A stretch of DNA of 64,000 nt, taken from Verrucomicrobiaceae bacterium (GTDB taxonomy: Bacteria > Verrucomicrobiota > Verrucomicrobiia > Verrucomicrobiales > Verrucomicrobiaceae). Location of the stretch: assembly GCA_019694165.1 (NCBI GenBank), contig JAIBCL010000006.1:62001-126000 (forward strand). The letters are read 5' to 3'. The translations under genes were made by a program, and so were the position numbers. Below, piece by piece: positions 15,505 through 23,079 of this stretch (the stretch's first letter is position 1; every line of letters starts with the position of its first letter). The notes under the pieces are model-generated. The model was not told where the DNA came from. It did no database searches and worked only from the letters and a program-made list of their open reading frames with translations.

Positions 15505-17058
15505 ATGAATGCTTTGCCAATTAGCGACAATTCCAGCAGGCGGGCTGCCATCTGGATCAGGGTATCGAGCGAGGAGCAGGCCCAGGGCGACAGCCCCGCG
15601 CACCACAAGGCCCGCGCCGAAATGTATTGCGCCTCGCGCGGGTGGCAGGTCGTGGAGGTTTACGACCTCGCGGGCGTGAGCGGCAAGAGCGTGATGGATC
15701 ACCCTGAGTGCAAACGCATGATGGCGGACGTGCGGCGCGGCCACATACAGGCGCTCGTCTTCTCGAAGCTCGCCAGGTTTTCGAGGAACGCCCAGGAACT
15801 CATGGCCTTCAGCGAATTCTTCCAGCAGAATCACGCCGATCTCATTTCACTCAGCGAGAGCATCGACACCAGCTCGCCGGCGGGCCGGTTGTTTTTCAAC
15901 CTTGTCGCGAGCATGGCGCAATGGGAGCGCGAGGAGATCACCGACCGCATCAAGAGTTCGGTGATGGTGCGCGCGAAGCTCGGCAAGCCGCTCAGCGGCA
16001 AGGCTCCGTATGGCTACAAGTGGAAGGACAAGAAGCTCGTCGTCAATCGCGACGAAGCGCCCGTGCGGCGGATGATTTACGAACTCTTCGACCAGCACCA
16101 GCGCATCAAGACCGTGGCGCGCATTCTCAACGAGCGCGGCTACCGCACGCGCATCGGCAAGCAGTGGTCCGACATGGCGGTGCGCTTCCAGCTCAAGGAC
16201 CCGACCGCCAAGGGCATTCACCGCCGCAACTACACGCGCAATCAGGGTCAGGGCAAGACGTGGGCGCTCAAGCCGGAGAGTGAACACATCTTCAACGAGG
16301 TGGAAGCCGTCGTGCCCGCCGAGCTGTGGGAGCGGTGCAACAAGATCCTCGATGGCCGTTACATGAAGCGCGAGCGGCCCGCGAAGAAGCCCGCGCATTT
16401 GTTCTCCGGCTTCGTCGTCTGCGCCTCGTGCAAGCGGCCTATGTATGTGCCCACGCGCAGCCCCAAATACACCTGCCAGAAGTGCCGGAACAAGATTCCG
16501 TGCGCGGTGCTCGAAGATTTGTTTTTGGAAGAGGTGAAGGACTACCTCATCAACCCCGCGAACGTGAAGAGCTACCTCGCGAAGGCGGGCGAGGCGCTGG
16601 CCGAGCGCCAGGAACTCCTCGGCCAGCGGCAGAAGGAAGCCGCCAAGATTAAAGCCGACACCGACCGGATGCTCCGCCTCTACCTCGACGGCAGCGTGAC
16701 CTCGGAGCAGTTCAAGCAGTTCAACCAGCCGCTCGTGGACCAGACGAGGCAGGTCGATGACGAAGTCGGCCGCCTCCAGTCGGAGATCGACATCCTCAAG
16801 ATCGACTCACTGAGCGGCGAGCAGCTCGTCGCCGAAGCGCTCGACCTCCACGCCCGCTGGCCGACGATGACGCCCGACGAGAAACGGCGAGTGATCGAGC
16901 AAATGGTGCGCTCCATCGAAATCGGCGACGGCGAGGCGAACCTCCACCTCATCCAACTCCCCTCCTATAAAGAAATTACAAATTGGCAAAATACGTATCG
17001 TCGTGCGAATACGGCGGTGCGCAGCTGCAGAGGAAGCGAAGGTGCTCGCCGGCGGTGA
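15505..17058 (+). CDS. Large serine recombinase, probable integrase of the island
   Basis: A 517-residue large serine recombinase. The catalytic domain opens with WIRVSSEEQ (nucleophile Ser21) and has FSKLARFSRN and MAQWEREEITDRIKSSV. The recombinase DNA-binding domain follows (PYGYKWKDKKLVVN, VARILNERGYRT), then a zinc ribbon at about 305-327 (CASC and CQKC), then a leucine-rich coiled coil (ERQELLGQRQKEAAKIKAD). The final 28 codons, after about 16,975, overlap antisense coding DNA of the cupin gene and look like host sequence read by chance. This is expected if the integrase lies at the end of an integrated element. Family role: site-specific integration and excision. Confidence 0.92.
   Translation: MNALPISDNSSRRAAIWIRVSSEEQAQGDSPAHHKARAEMYCASRGWQVVEVYDLAGVSGKSVMDHPECKRMMADVRRGHIQALVFSKLARFSRNAQELMAFSEFFQQNHADLISLSESIDTSSPAGRLFFNLVASMAQWEREEITDRIKSSVMVRAKLGKPLSGKAPYGYKWKDKKLVVNRDEAPVRRMIYELFDQHQRIKTVARILNERGYRTRIGKQWSDMAVRFQLKDPTAKGIHRRNYTRNQGQGKTWALKPESEHIFNEVEAVVPAELWERCNKILDGRYMKRERPAKKPAHLFSGFVVCASCKRPMYVPTRSPKYTCQKCRNKIPCAVLEDLFLEEVKDYLINPANVKSYLAKAGEALAERQELLGQRQKEAAKIKADTDRMLRLYLDGSVTSEQFKQFNQPLVDQTRQVDDEVGRLQSEIDILKIDSLSGEQLVAEALDLHARWPTMTPDEKRRVIEQMVRSIEIGDGEANLHLIQLPSYKEITNWQNTYRRANTAVRSCRGSEGARRR
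16965..17000. other. Probable attachment-site junction of the island
   Basis: The serine recombinase frame passes here from its own coiled-coil end into sequence that is coding on the other strand for the cupin C-terminus. The cupin ends PPYSHDDT then YFANL, whereas related proteins usually end right after the SHxDT block, so the last codons may come from the element. This places a crossover near 16,976-17,000. No matching left copy can be seen because the left end of the island lies outside the window or is too short to recognise. Confidence 0.35.
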
Positions 17059-17335
17059 TCTGATGCCATGACCCGGCGGGGATTAGGATGGCGTCGCCTT
17101 CTTTGATGTCGCGCGTCTCGCCGTCGATCTCCATCACGCCGTGGCCCGCGAGGATGAAATAGAATTCCTCGGCGAGTTTGTGGTAATGGCGCTGGGTGGA
17201 GCTGCCGGTGGGCACGGTGGCTTCGGCCAGTGACTGATTCTTCACCGGCGCATTCGTGCGGTCGAGGATGCTGCGGATGGTGCTGCCGTCCTTGGTGATG
17301 AAGGGCTGCTGGAGAGACAGGTGATTGATGATCAT
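16976..17335 (-). CDS. Single-domain cupin protein
   Basis: A 119-residue protein starting MIINHLSLQQPF (17,335 preferred over 17,386, which only adds an atypical lead). The cupin barrel has both motifs: HYHKLAEEFYFILAGHG with metal-binding His and Glu, and GDAILIPAGSWHQI with the second His. It ends in PPYSHDDTYFANL. Small cupins of this kind bind a metal and act as isomerases, lyases or dioxygenases; the substrate cannot be told. Its 3' end overlaps the antisense end of the serine recombinase gene by 83 bases and was probably the integration target of the island. Confidence 0.85.
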   Translation of the reverse strand: MIINHLSLQQPFITKDGSTIRSILDRTNAPVKNQSLAEATVPTGSSTQRHYHKLAEEFYFILAGHGVMEIDGETRDIKEGDAILIPAGSWHQITAGEHLRFLCSCAPPYSHDDTYFANL

Positions 17336-17511
17336 GGCTCGCAGGACTAATTCATTCCACGCCTCGTCTTGATGGCAAGCAGTCATCAGACTGATGAGAG
17401 ACCGCTCATCGAGTCTCCTCCGACCAAAGAAGTATTCGACATTGTTTCAGGTTCGCCGCCGAGGTGTAAATTTCCGTCGCTTCCGAGTGTCGAATCTATT
17501 TTGATCGCCTT

Positions 17512-20109
17512 ATGAGAATCGTGCGACTTTCCTTCCTTCTCGTCATTGCGGCCCTTCCCTTCGGAATGGCTGCGGCGCTCGACCAAAACGCCAATCAACA
17601 AAGCGACGTGTGGGAGATCTACTACGGCGCGACGGCGCTGAGTGCGACGGGCGATGCGGACAAGGATGGCTTCACGAATGCGATGGAGAGCGCGGCGGGA
17701 ACGAATCCTTTCGATCCGAATTCGCGCCCGTTGCTGGGGATGCTGCCGGCTTCGAGTGGCTATGTTAATGCAAACTGGGCGAGTGAGCCGGGCACGGCCT
17801 ATGACGTTGAAGCGAGTCCCGACCTCTCGCCGGCGAGCTGGGTGACGATTGGCACGGTGGTCGGTGATGGATCGTCGATTCTTCAATCGCTGACGACTGG
17901 CGGGCAGAATCGCTATTTTTTCCGACTGAAAGCTCATGCGACCGACAGCGACGGCGACGGCTTGTCGGACTGGGAGGAATTGAAACTCGGGCTGCTGCCG
18001 GGCAATTCGCAATCGCAGCGTCTCGGCAATGACAGCACGAACACGGCGACGACTGACCTGCAGGATCTGAATTCCAAATGGAATGCGGCGAGCACCATCA
18101 CCGTCGGCCTCGTCGATGGCGATGTGCGCGAAGATTGGCCAGACAAAGGTGTGATCGCCATTCGTCGCAGCGGTGGTGTGCAGCCGGTGACGGTGAATGT
18201 GCAAATCACCGGCACGGCGACGCGTGGTGGCGACTACACGACCATCAGCGGCAATCAAATCACGGTGCCGCTCGGTGCGCGCGAGACGTGGATCGAAGTC
18301 ACGCCGGTGAATGATGCCAGTGTTGAGGGACCGGAGACGGTGATTGTCTCGGTGACGGCGGGAGCAGGCTACACGGTTGGATCACCGAACAATGCGACGG
18401 TCACGATCAATGACGCATCTGCTTTGCCATCCGCGAAAGCTGCGGCGCGCTTTTTGATTCAGGCGGCATTTGGTCCCGATCAGGACGATCCGAACGACGC
18501 GGACATTTATCCGGAGAACGTCGAGGAAGTGATGGCGATGGGTTTCGACGCGTGGATCACGGATCAGTTCGCACGACCGATCGGCTACATTCAGCCGTGG
18601 GTGGATTGGGTGGAGGCGGAGCAGCAGGCTCTCGGCAATGCCTTCGATCTGCATGGCAACTGGAAGGAGTTCTCGTGGTGGGGCCGCGCGATGGGCACGC
18701 CGAAATTGCGACCGGACGCCGCGACGACGCAACTGCCTGATGTGCTGCGGCAACGTGTGGCTTTTGCGCTGAGCGAGATCGTCGTTGCAGGCGATCGGCC
18801 CGAGGCCTTCGCGGGTCAGCAGCGCGGCTTCGCGAACTTTTATGATCTGATGATCAAGCACGCGTTCGGGAGCTATCGCGATCTGCTTTACGACGTAGCC
18901 ACGCATCCGGTGATGGGCACCTTTCTCAGCCACCTGAACAATCAGAAGGCAAATCCCGCGGCGAACACTTACCCGGACGAGAATTTCGCGCGCGAGATCA
19001 TGCAGCTCTTCAGCATCGGGCTGTGGCAGCTGAATCAAGACGGCTCGCGCGTGTTGGTCGCAGGGCAGCCGGTGCCGACCTACAGCAATGCCGACATCAC
19101 CGAGATGGCGCGCGTCTTCACCGGCATGACGTTTGCCGACAAAAACTTCCCCGGCACGAATGGCGACTTCACTCAGCCGATGAAGATGGTGGAGACCTAC
19201 CACGACTTCGGACAGAAGAGCGTACTCGGCGGCCAGATCATCCCTGCACGTGTTCCGAATGCGGGCACACCGGGTGTCGAAGGACTCAAAGATGTGAGCG
19301 ATGCGGTGAACATCCTCTTCAATCATCCGAGCATCGCGCCCTTCGTCTGCAAGCAGCTCATCCAGCGCATGGTCACGTCAAATCCGAGCGCTGGATACAT
19401 CAGCCGCGTGGCCGGTGCCTTCATCAACAATGGCTCGGGCGTGCGCGGCGACATGAAGGCAGTCGTGCGAGCGATCCTCATGGACACCGAAGCGCGCGAT
19501 CCCGCGATGATGGACTCGCCGACCTTTGGCAAATTGCGCGAGCCGTTTCTCCGTGTCGTGAATTTCGCGCGCGCCTTCAATGCCTTCTCGACCTCCGGGC
19601 ACTACGCGCTCGATCAATTCAACCTCGATCATCTGCAGGATCCGATGAACTCGCCGAGCGTCTTCAATTTCTTCCTGCCCGCGCACAGCCCGCCCGGGCC
19701 GATCACGCAGGCGGGACTCGTCGCGCCCGAGTTTCAGATCATCAATGCGAGCACTGCCGTCACCGCGCCGAACTACTTTTGGAATGCGATCGACAGCGAC
19801 CTGCATCGATATGGGCACGGCAATCCTGATTACGTGGTGAAGCTGAACTCCAACGTCGAACTGGCGATGATCGTTCCCGCCGCGCAAATCAGCGCCGATG
19901 TGCCTGCGGGTCCTGCGACCGATCCAGATCCACTCATTCGTCGGCTCGACCTCGCGCTCACCGGCGGCACGCTGACGCCACGACAGTTTCAAACCATCCG
20001 CGAAGCTGTTGTCCGCATCGGCACCGGCACATGGCAGTGGCATCGCGAGCGACTGCGCATGGCCATCTATCTCATCGTCACCTCGGCTGAATACAACGTG
20101 CTTCGATGA
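17512..20109 (+). CDS. Exported DUF1800 protein with Calx-beta domain
   Basis: An 865-residue secreted protein. A signal peptide (MRIVRLSFLLVIAALPFGMAAA, cut near 23) is followed by calcium-binding thrombospondin-3-like segments (GDADKDGFTNAMESAAGTNP and DSDGDGLSDWEE). A Calx-beta domain spans about 195-300 (GGDYTTISGNQITVPLG to TVTINDAS). The DUF1800 domain then starts AARFLIQAAFGP and contains FALSEIVVAG, FAREIMQLFSIGLW and TYHDFGQKSVLGG. DUF1800 genes almost always precede a DUF1501 gene, as here (20,457). The biochemical role of the pair is unknown; they are typical of exported-protein sets in Planctomycetes, Verrucomicrobia and relatives. Confidence 0.9.
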   Translation: MRIVRLSFLLVIAALPFGMAAALDQNANQQSDVWEIYYGATALSATGDADKDGFTNAMESAAGTNPFDPNSRPLLGMLPASSGYVNANWASEPGTAYDVEASPDLSPASWVTIGTVVGDGSSILQSLTTGGQNRYFFRLKAHATDSDGDGLSDWEELKLGLLPGNSQSQRLGNDSTNTATTDLQDLNSKWNAASTITVGLVDGDVREDWPDKGVIAIRRSGGVQPVTVNVQITGTATRGGDYTTISGNQITVPLGARETWIEVTPVNDASVEGPETVIVSVTAGAGYTVGSPNNATVTINDASALPSAKAAARFLIQAAFGPDQDDPNDADIYPENVEEVMAMGFDAWITDQFARPIGYIQPWVDWVEAEQQALGNAFDLHGNWKEFSWWGRAMGTPKLRPDAATTQLPDVLRQRVAFALSEIVVAGDRPEAFAGQQRGFANFYDLMIKHAFGSYRDLLYDVATHPVMGTFLSHLNNQKANPAANTYPDENFAREIMQLFSIGLWQLNQDGSRVLVAGQPVPTYSNADITEMARVFTGMTFADKNFPGTNGDFTQPMKMVETYHDFGQKSVLGGQIIPARVPNAGTPGVEGLKDVSDAVNILFNHPSIAPFVCKQLIQRMVTSNPSAGYISRVAGAFINNGSGVRGDMKAVVRAILMDTEARDPAMMDSPTFGKLREPFLRVVNFARAFNAFSTSGHYALDQFNLDHLQDPMNSPSVFNFFLPAHSPPGPITQAGLVAPEFQIINASTAVTAPNYFWNAIDSDLHRYGHGNPDYVVKLNSNVELAMIVPAAQISADVPAGPATDPDPLIRRLDLALTGGTLTPRQFQTIREAVVRIGTGTWQWHRERLRMAIYLIVTSAEYNVLR

Positions 20110-20196
20110 AAGCCCTTCGATCATCGGATGTCGTGACTGCCGTGCGTTCGGTTAGTTCATTCTCGACGGTGACGCGCTCGAACGTCGAGAACTCCA

Positions 20197-20334
20197 CCCC
20201 CTCACCCCAGCCCTCTCCCAAAGGGAGAGGGAGCAGGACGATCTGCCGCTCGACTTTCTTGATGGTGCACCTCTCAGTGGCGCGGCAGCGCCTTCGTCTC
20301 CCTCTCCCACGGGGAGAGGGCTGGGGTGAGGGGG
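20197..20334. repeat. Inverted-repeat element family A, copy 1
   Basis: A 138-base element between the DUF1800 and DUF1501 genes. Its ends are a perfect 23-base inverted repeat (left 20,197-20,219, CCCCCTCACCCCAGCC...; right 20,312-20,334). Each end also forms its own hairpin: CCCTCTCCC-AAA-GGGAGAGGG on the left and CCCTCTCCC-ACG-GGGAGAGGG on the right. A second copy lies at 47,073-47,208. No coding capacity, so it is MITE- or REP-like rather than an insertion sequence. It fills most of the 347-base gap between the two genes. Confidence 0.85.
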
Positions 20335-20456
20335 AAATTTTTCGTTTGGTCGCCGACCTCCGAAGTCGCCCGGTGTTTTTCACCCGGCGCCTTTCACGTT
20401 GTGACTCGACGACTTTCCTTCTCCGCTGATTCAAATCCTCACGACTATTTGTTGCC

Positions 20457-21899
20457 ATGAAATCCCATTCATCCCGTCGCCAGTTCCTCGGTCAGGCCAG
20501 TTGCGCGGCTGTCAGCTCGATACCGGTTTTGAATACGATGCTGAATCTGCGACTCGCCAGCAGCCTCGCCGCCGTAACGGCCCCTGCCGCGGGTGAATAC
20601 CGCGCGCTCGTTTGCCTCTTCCTCTCCGGCGGAAACGACTCCTTCAACATGCTCGTGCCGCGCACCAGCGCCGAGTATGCGACGTATCAGGCCTCGCGCT
20701 CAAATCTCGCCCTCACGGCCGCGCAGCTCATCGACATCCATCCGCTGCCGTCGGCGCAGCCAACCTTCGCCGTGCATGGTGGCATGCCGAATCTCGCGAG
20801 CCTTTTCGATCAAGGCAAAGCCGCGTTCATCGCAAACGTCGGCACGCTCGTTGAGCCCGTGTCGAATCGCACACAAGTCGCCAACAACTCCAAGAAGCTG
20901 CCGCTCGGCCTCTATTCGCACTCCGATCAGATCGAGCAATGGCAGACCAGCGTGCCGAACTCGCGCTCCGGCATCGGCTGGGCCGGGCGACTCGCCGACT
21001 TGATGAAAGCGGTGAACTCGAATCAAAACGTGCCTATGAACATCTCGCTCGACGGCAGCAATGTCTGGCAGACGGGCAATGGCGTGGCCGAATACTCGAT
21101 CACGCCTGGCGACAATGTCGATGCAGGCGGAGCTGTCGGCCTCACGAGCTACAACTTCGGTTGGAAGCAATACAACGACATCCAGAACAACCTCGGAGCC
21201 GCCGTGGACAGCCAGCTCGCGCAGCAATACACGAACCTGCTTCAGCAGACCTTCAACACGCGGAAGAAGCAGGCGCTCGATGCCTATCACGACTTTTCAA
21301 ACGCCACCGCCACACCCGTCGCCGGTGTCACCTTCCCGCAGACATCACTCGGCTATCGCATGAGAATGATCGCGCGCGCAATTCAAGGTCGCGCTGGCTA
21401 CGGAGCCGTTCGACAGACCTATTTCCTCCAGCTCGGCGGCTTCGATCATCACAGCGGCGTGATCGCAAACCAGGCTGCGATGCTTCCGCAGGTCGATGGC
21501 GCGATCAAAGCCTTCTGGGATGCAATGGTGGCGCTCGGCATGCAAAACAACGTCACCCTTTTCACCGCCTCCGACTTCGGCCGCACGCTCACCAGCAACA
21601 GCCAGGGCAGCGACCACGCGTGGGGCGGCAATCAGATCATCGTCGGCGGCTCCGTGATCGGAAAGAAGATCTACGGCCAGTTCCCCAATCTCGCCGTGAA
21701 CCCCGACGTCGGTTCCGAAGTGAATCCCCTCGACACCGGCCGCGGCCGCTTCATTCCCACCACAAGCTGCGATCAATTCTTCGCCGAACTCGCCCTCTGG
21801 CTCGGCGTCGCGAAGAGCGATCTGCCATTGATCCTGCCGAACATCGGCAACTTCTACAGCCAGAGCAGCAGCTCACCACCGATCGGGTTCATGGCATAG
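20457..21899 (+). CDS. Tat-exported DUF1501 protein
   Basis: A 480-residue protein with a Tat-type leader, SRRQFLGQASCAAVSS, near residue 5. The DUF1501 core includes ALVCLFLSGGNDSFNMLVP, FAVHGGMPNLASLFDQGKAA and, near the end, FTASDFGRTLTSNSQGSDHAWG, which recalls the metal-site region of alkaline-phosphatase/sulfatase-fold enzymes to which DUF1501 is related. It follows the DUF1800 gene in the same direction; this pairing is widespread and functionally unexplained. Probably periplasmic and folded before export. Confidence 0.9.
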   Translation: MKSHSSRRQFLGQASCAAVSSIPVLNTMLNLRLASSLAAVTAPAAGEYRALVCLFLSGGNDSFNMLVPRTSAEYATYQASRSNLALTAAQLIDIHPLPSAQPTFAVHGGMPNLASLFDQGKAAFIANVGTLVEPVSNRTQVANNSKKLPLGLYSHSDQIEQWQTSVPNSRSGIGWAGRLADLMKAVNSNQNVPMNISLDGSNVWQTGNGVAEYSITPGDNVDAGGAVGLTSYNFGWKQYNDIQNNLGAAVDSQLAQQYTNLLQQTFNTRKKQALDAYHDFSNATATPVAGVTFPQTSLGYRMRMIARAIQGRAGYGAVRQTYFLQLGGFDHHSGVIANQAAMLPQVDGAIKAFWDAMVALGMQNNVTLFTASDFGRTLTSNSQGSDHAWGGNQIIVGGSVIGKKIYGQFPNLAVNPDVGSEVNPLDTGRGRFIPTTSCDQFFAELALWLGVAKSDLPLILPNIGNFYSQSSSSPPIGFMA

Positions 21900-21949
21900 A
21901 GTCAGGCTGCGCTTGAAATCGCAGGCTCGCTTTGCATAGGCGGGCCACC

Positions 21950-22876
21950 ATGAAACGCTTCCTCATTCTCGGTCTGCTGGTTTTCGGCTTCGCTCTCGCC
22001 GCACAAGCGGCGACGCCGGATGGAAAACACAAGCTCGTGTTCATCGCCGGAAAACCATCGCATCCTCCGGGCATGCATGAGTTCCGCGCGGGGACGATGC
22101 TGCTGGAGAAATGCCTCAAGAGCGTGCCAGACCTCGTGGTGGATCGGCATGAGATGGGTTGGGTGAAGGACGAGGCGACCTTTGCCGATGCGGATGCCGT
22201 GGTGATTTATGCGGATGGTGGTGCCAAGCATCCTGCGGTGATGGACGGGCATCTCGAGACTCTGCGCAAGGTGATCGCGCGTGGCGTCGGGTTTGGCTGC
22301 ATGCATTACGGCGTTGAAGTCGTGCCGTCGGATGCGGGCAAGGAATTCCAGGAGTGGCTTGGCGGGCACTACGAGAATGCTTTCTCGTGCAATCCGATCT
22401 GGGAGGCGAGCTACACGAAACTTCCCGGGCATCCCGTCACGCGCGGCGTGAAGCCGTTCATGACGAAGGACGAGTGGTACTTCAACATGCGTTTCCGCCC
22501 CGCCTTTGGCGACGGCACGGCAGCGGCAAAAGATGGCGCGGCTGCTTTCGCTCCCATTCTCAGCGCCACGCCGACAGGCGCTACGCGCGACGGTCCGTAC
22601 GTGTATCCGAAGGGGCCGTATCCGCACATCCAGGCGGCAAAGGGCAGGGCCGAGACGATGATGTGGACCGTCGAGCGCGCCGATGGCGGTCGCGGCTTCG
22701 GTTTCACGGGCGGCCACTTCCACGACAACTGGGGCAATGATGAAGTGCGCAAAGTCGTGCTGAACGCACTGCTATGGGTGAGCAAGGTCGAGGTGCCCGC
22801 CGGTGGCGTCGAGAGCCACGTCACGGCGGATGATCTCAAGGAGAATCTCGATCCGAAGCCGCAGTCGAAAAAGTGA
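21950..22876 (+). CDS. ThuA-like domain protein, exported
   Basis: A 308-residue protein from ATG 21,950 (an upstream ATG at 21,932 only adds MHRRAT). A signal peptide, MKRFLILGLLVFGFALAAQA, is clear. The rest is a ThuA-like glutamine-amidotransferase-type fold: KLVFIAGKPSHPPGMHEF at the start, GVGFGCMHYGVEV in the middle and GFGFTGGHFHDNWGNDEVRK near the end. ThuA-like proteins of this phylum occur with sugar dehydrogenases and are linked to carbohydrate catabolism; the reaction is unknown. The Gfo/Idh/MocA genes lie two and three genes downstream. Confidence 0.88.
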   Translation: MKRFLILGLLVFGFALAAQAATPDGKHKLVFIAGKPSHPPGMHEFRAGTMLLEKCLKSVPDLVVDRHEMGWVKDEATFADADAVVIYADGGAKHPAVMDGHLETLRKVIARGVGFGCMHYGVEVVPSDAGKEFQEWLGGHYENAFSCNPIWEASYTKLPGHPVTRGVKPFMTKDEWYFNMRFRPAFGDGTAAAKDGAAAFAPILSATPTGATRDGPYVYPKGPYPHIQAAKGRAETMMWTVERADGGRGFGFTGGHFHDNWGNDEVRKVVLNALLWVSKVEVPAGGVESHVTADDLKENLDPKPQSKK

Positions 22877-22897
22877 GCGGGCGGGACGCCGGAGGCG

Positions 22898-23022
22898 TTG
22901 GACTGCGGTGGCGCAGACACCGCTTTGACTTTTCGCCCGCACGGCATGCGCATCTCACGCAGACTGATTCGCAGACGAAGCCTCCAAAAGGTGAAGGCGG
23001 CGTCTTCGCCGCCGCACTCCAA
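22898..23022. repeat. Inverted-repeat element family B, long copy
   Basis: A 125-base element with imperfect 16-base terminal inverted repeats: left TTGGACTGCGGTGGCG (22,898-22,913), right CGCCGCCGCACTCCAA (23,007-23,022), 14 of 16 paired. A strong internal hairpin GGCGGCG-TCTT-CGCCGCC (22,996-23,013) sits at the right end. It shares the TTGGACTGCGG terminus with the 34-base hairpin at 25,710-25,743. It fills the space between the ThuA and PhoD genes and carries no gene. It may also help terminate or stabilise transcripts. Confidence 0.7.
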
Positions 23023-23079
23023 AGCGCTGCGTGCTGAAGTGAAAGTCCCCGGCACTTCGGTGTGTTCTCGAACCTTGCC

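Noticed and set aside
15505-17058. Prophage
   Set aside because: A serine recombinase is present, but no capsid, tail, terminase or lysis genes are found in the window.
17386-18258. 290-residue open frame on the minus strand
   Set aside because: Antisense to the DUF1800 gene, Arg-rich and lacking any domain.
20197-20334. Insertion sequence
   Set aside because: The element has good terminal inverted repeats but only 138 bases and no transposase.
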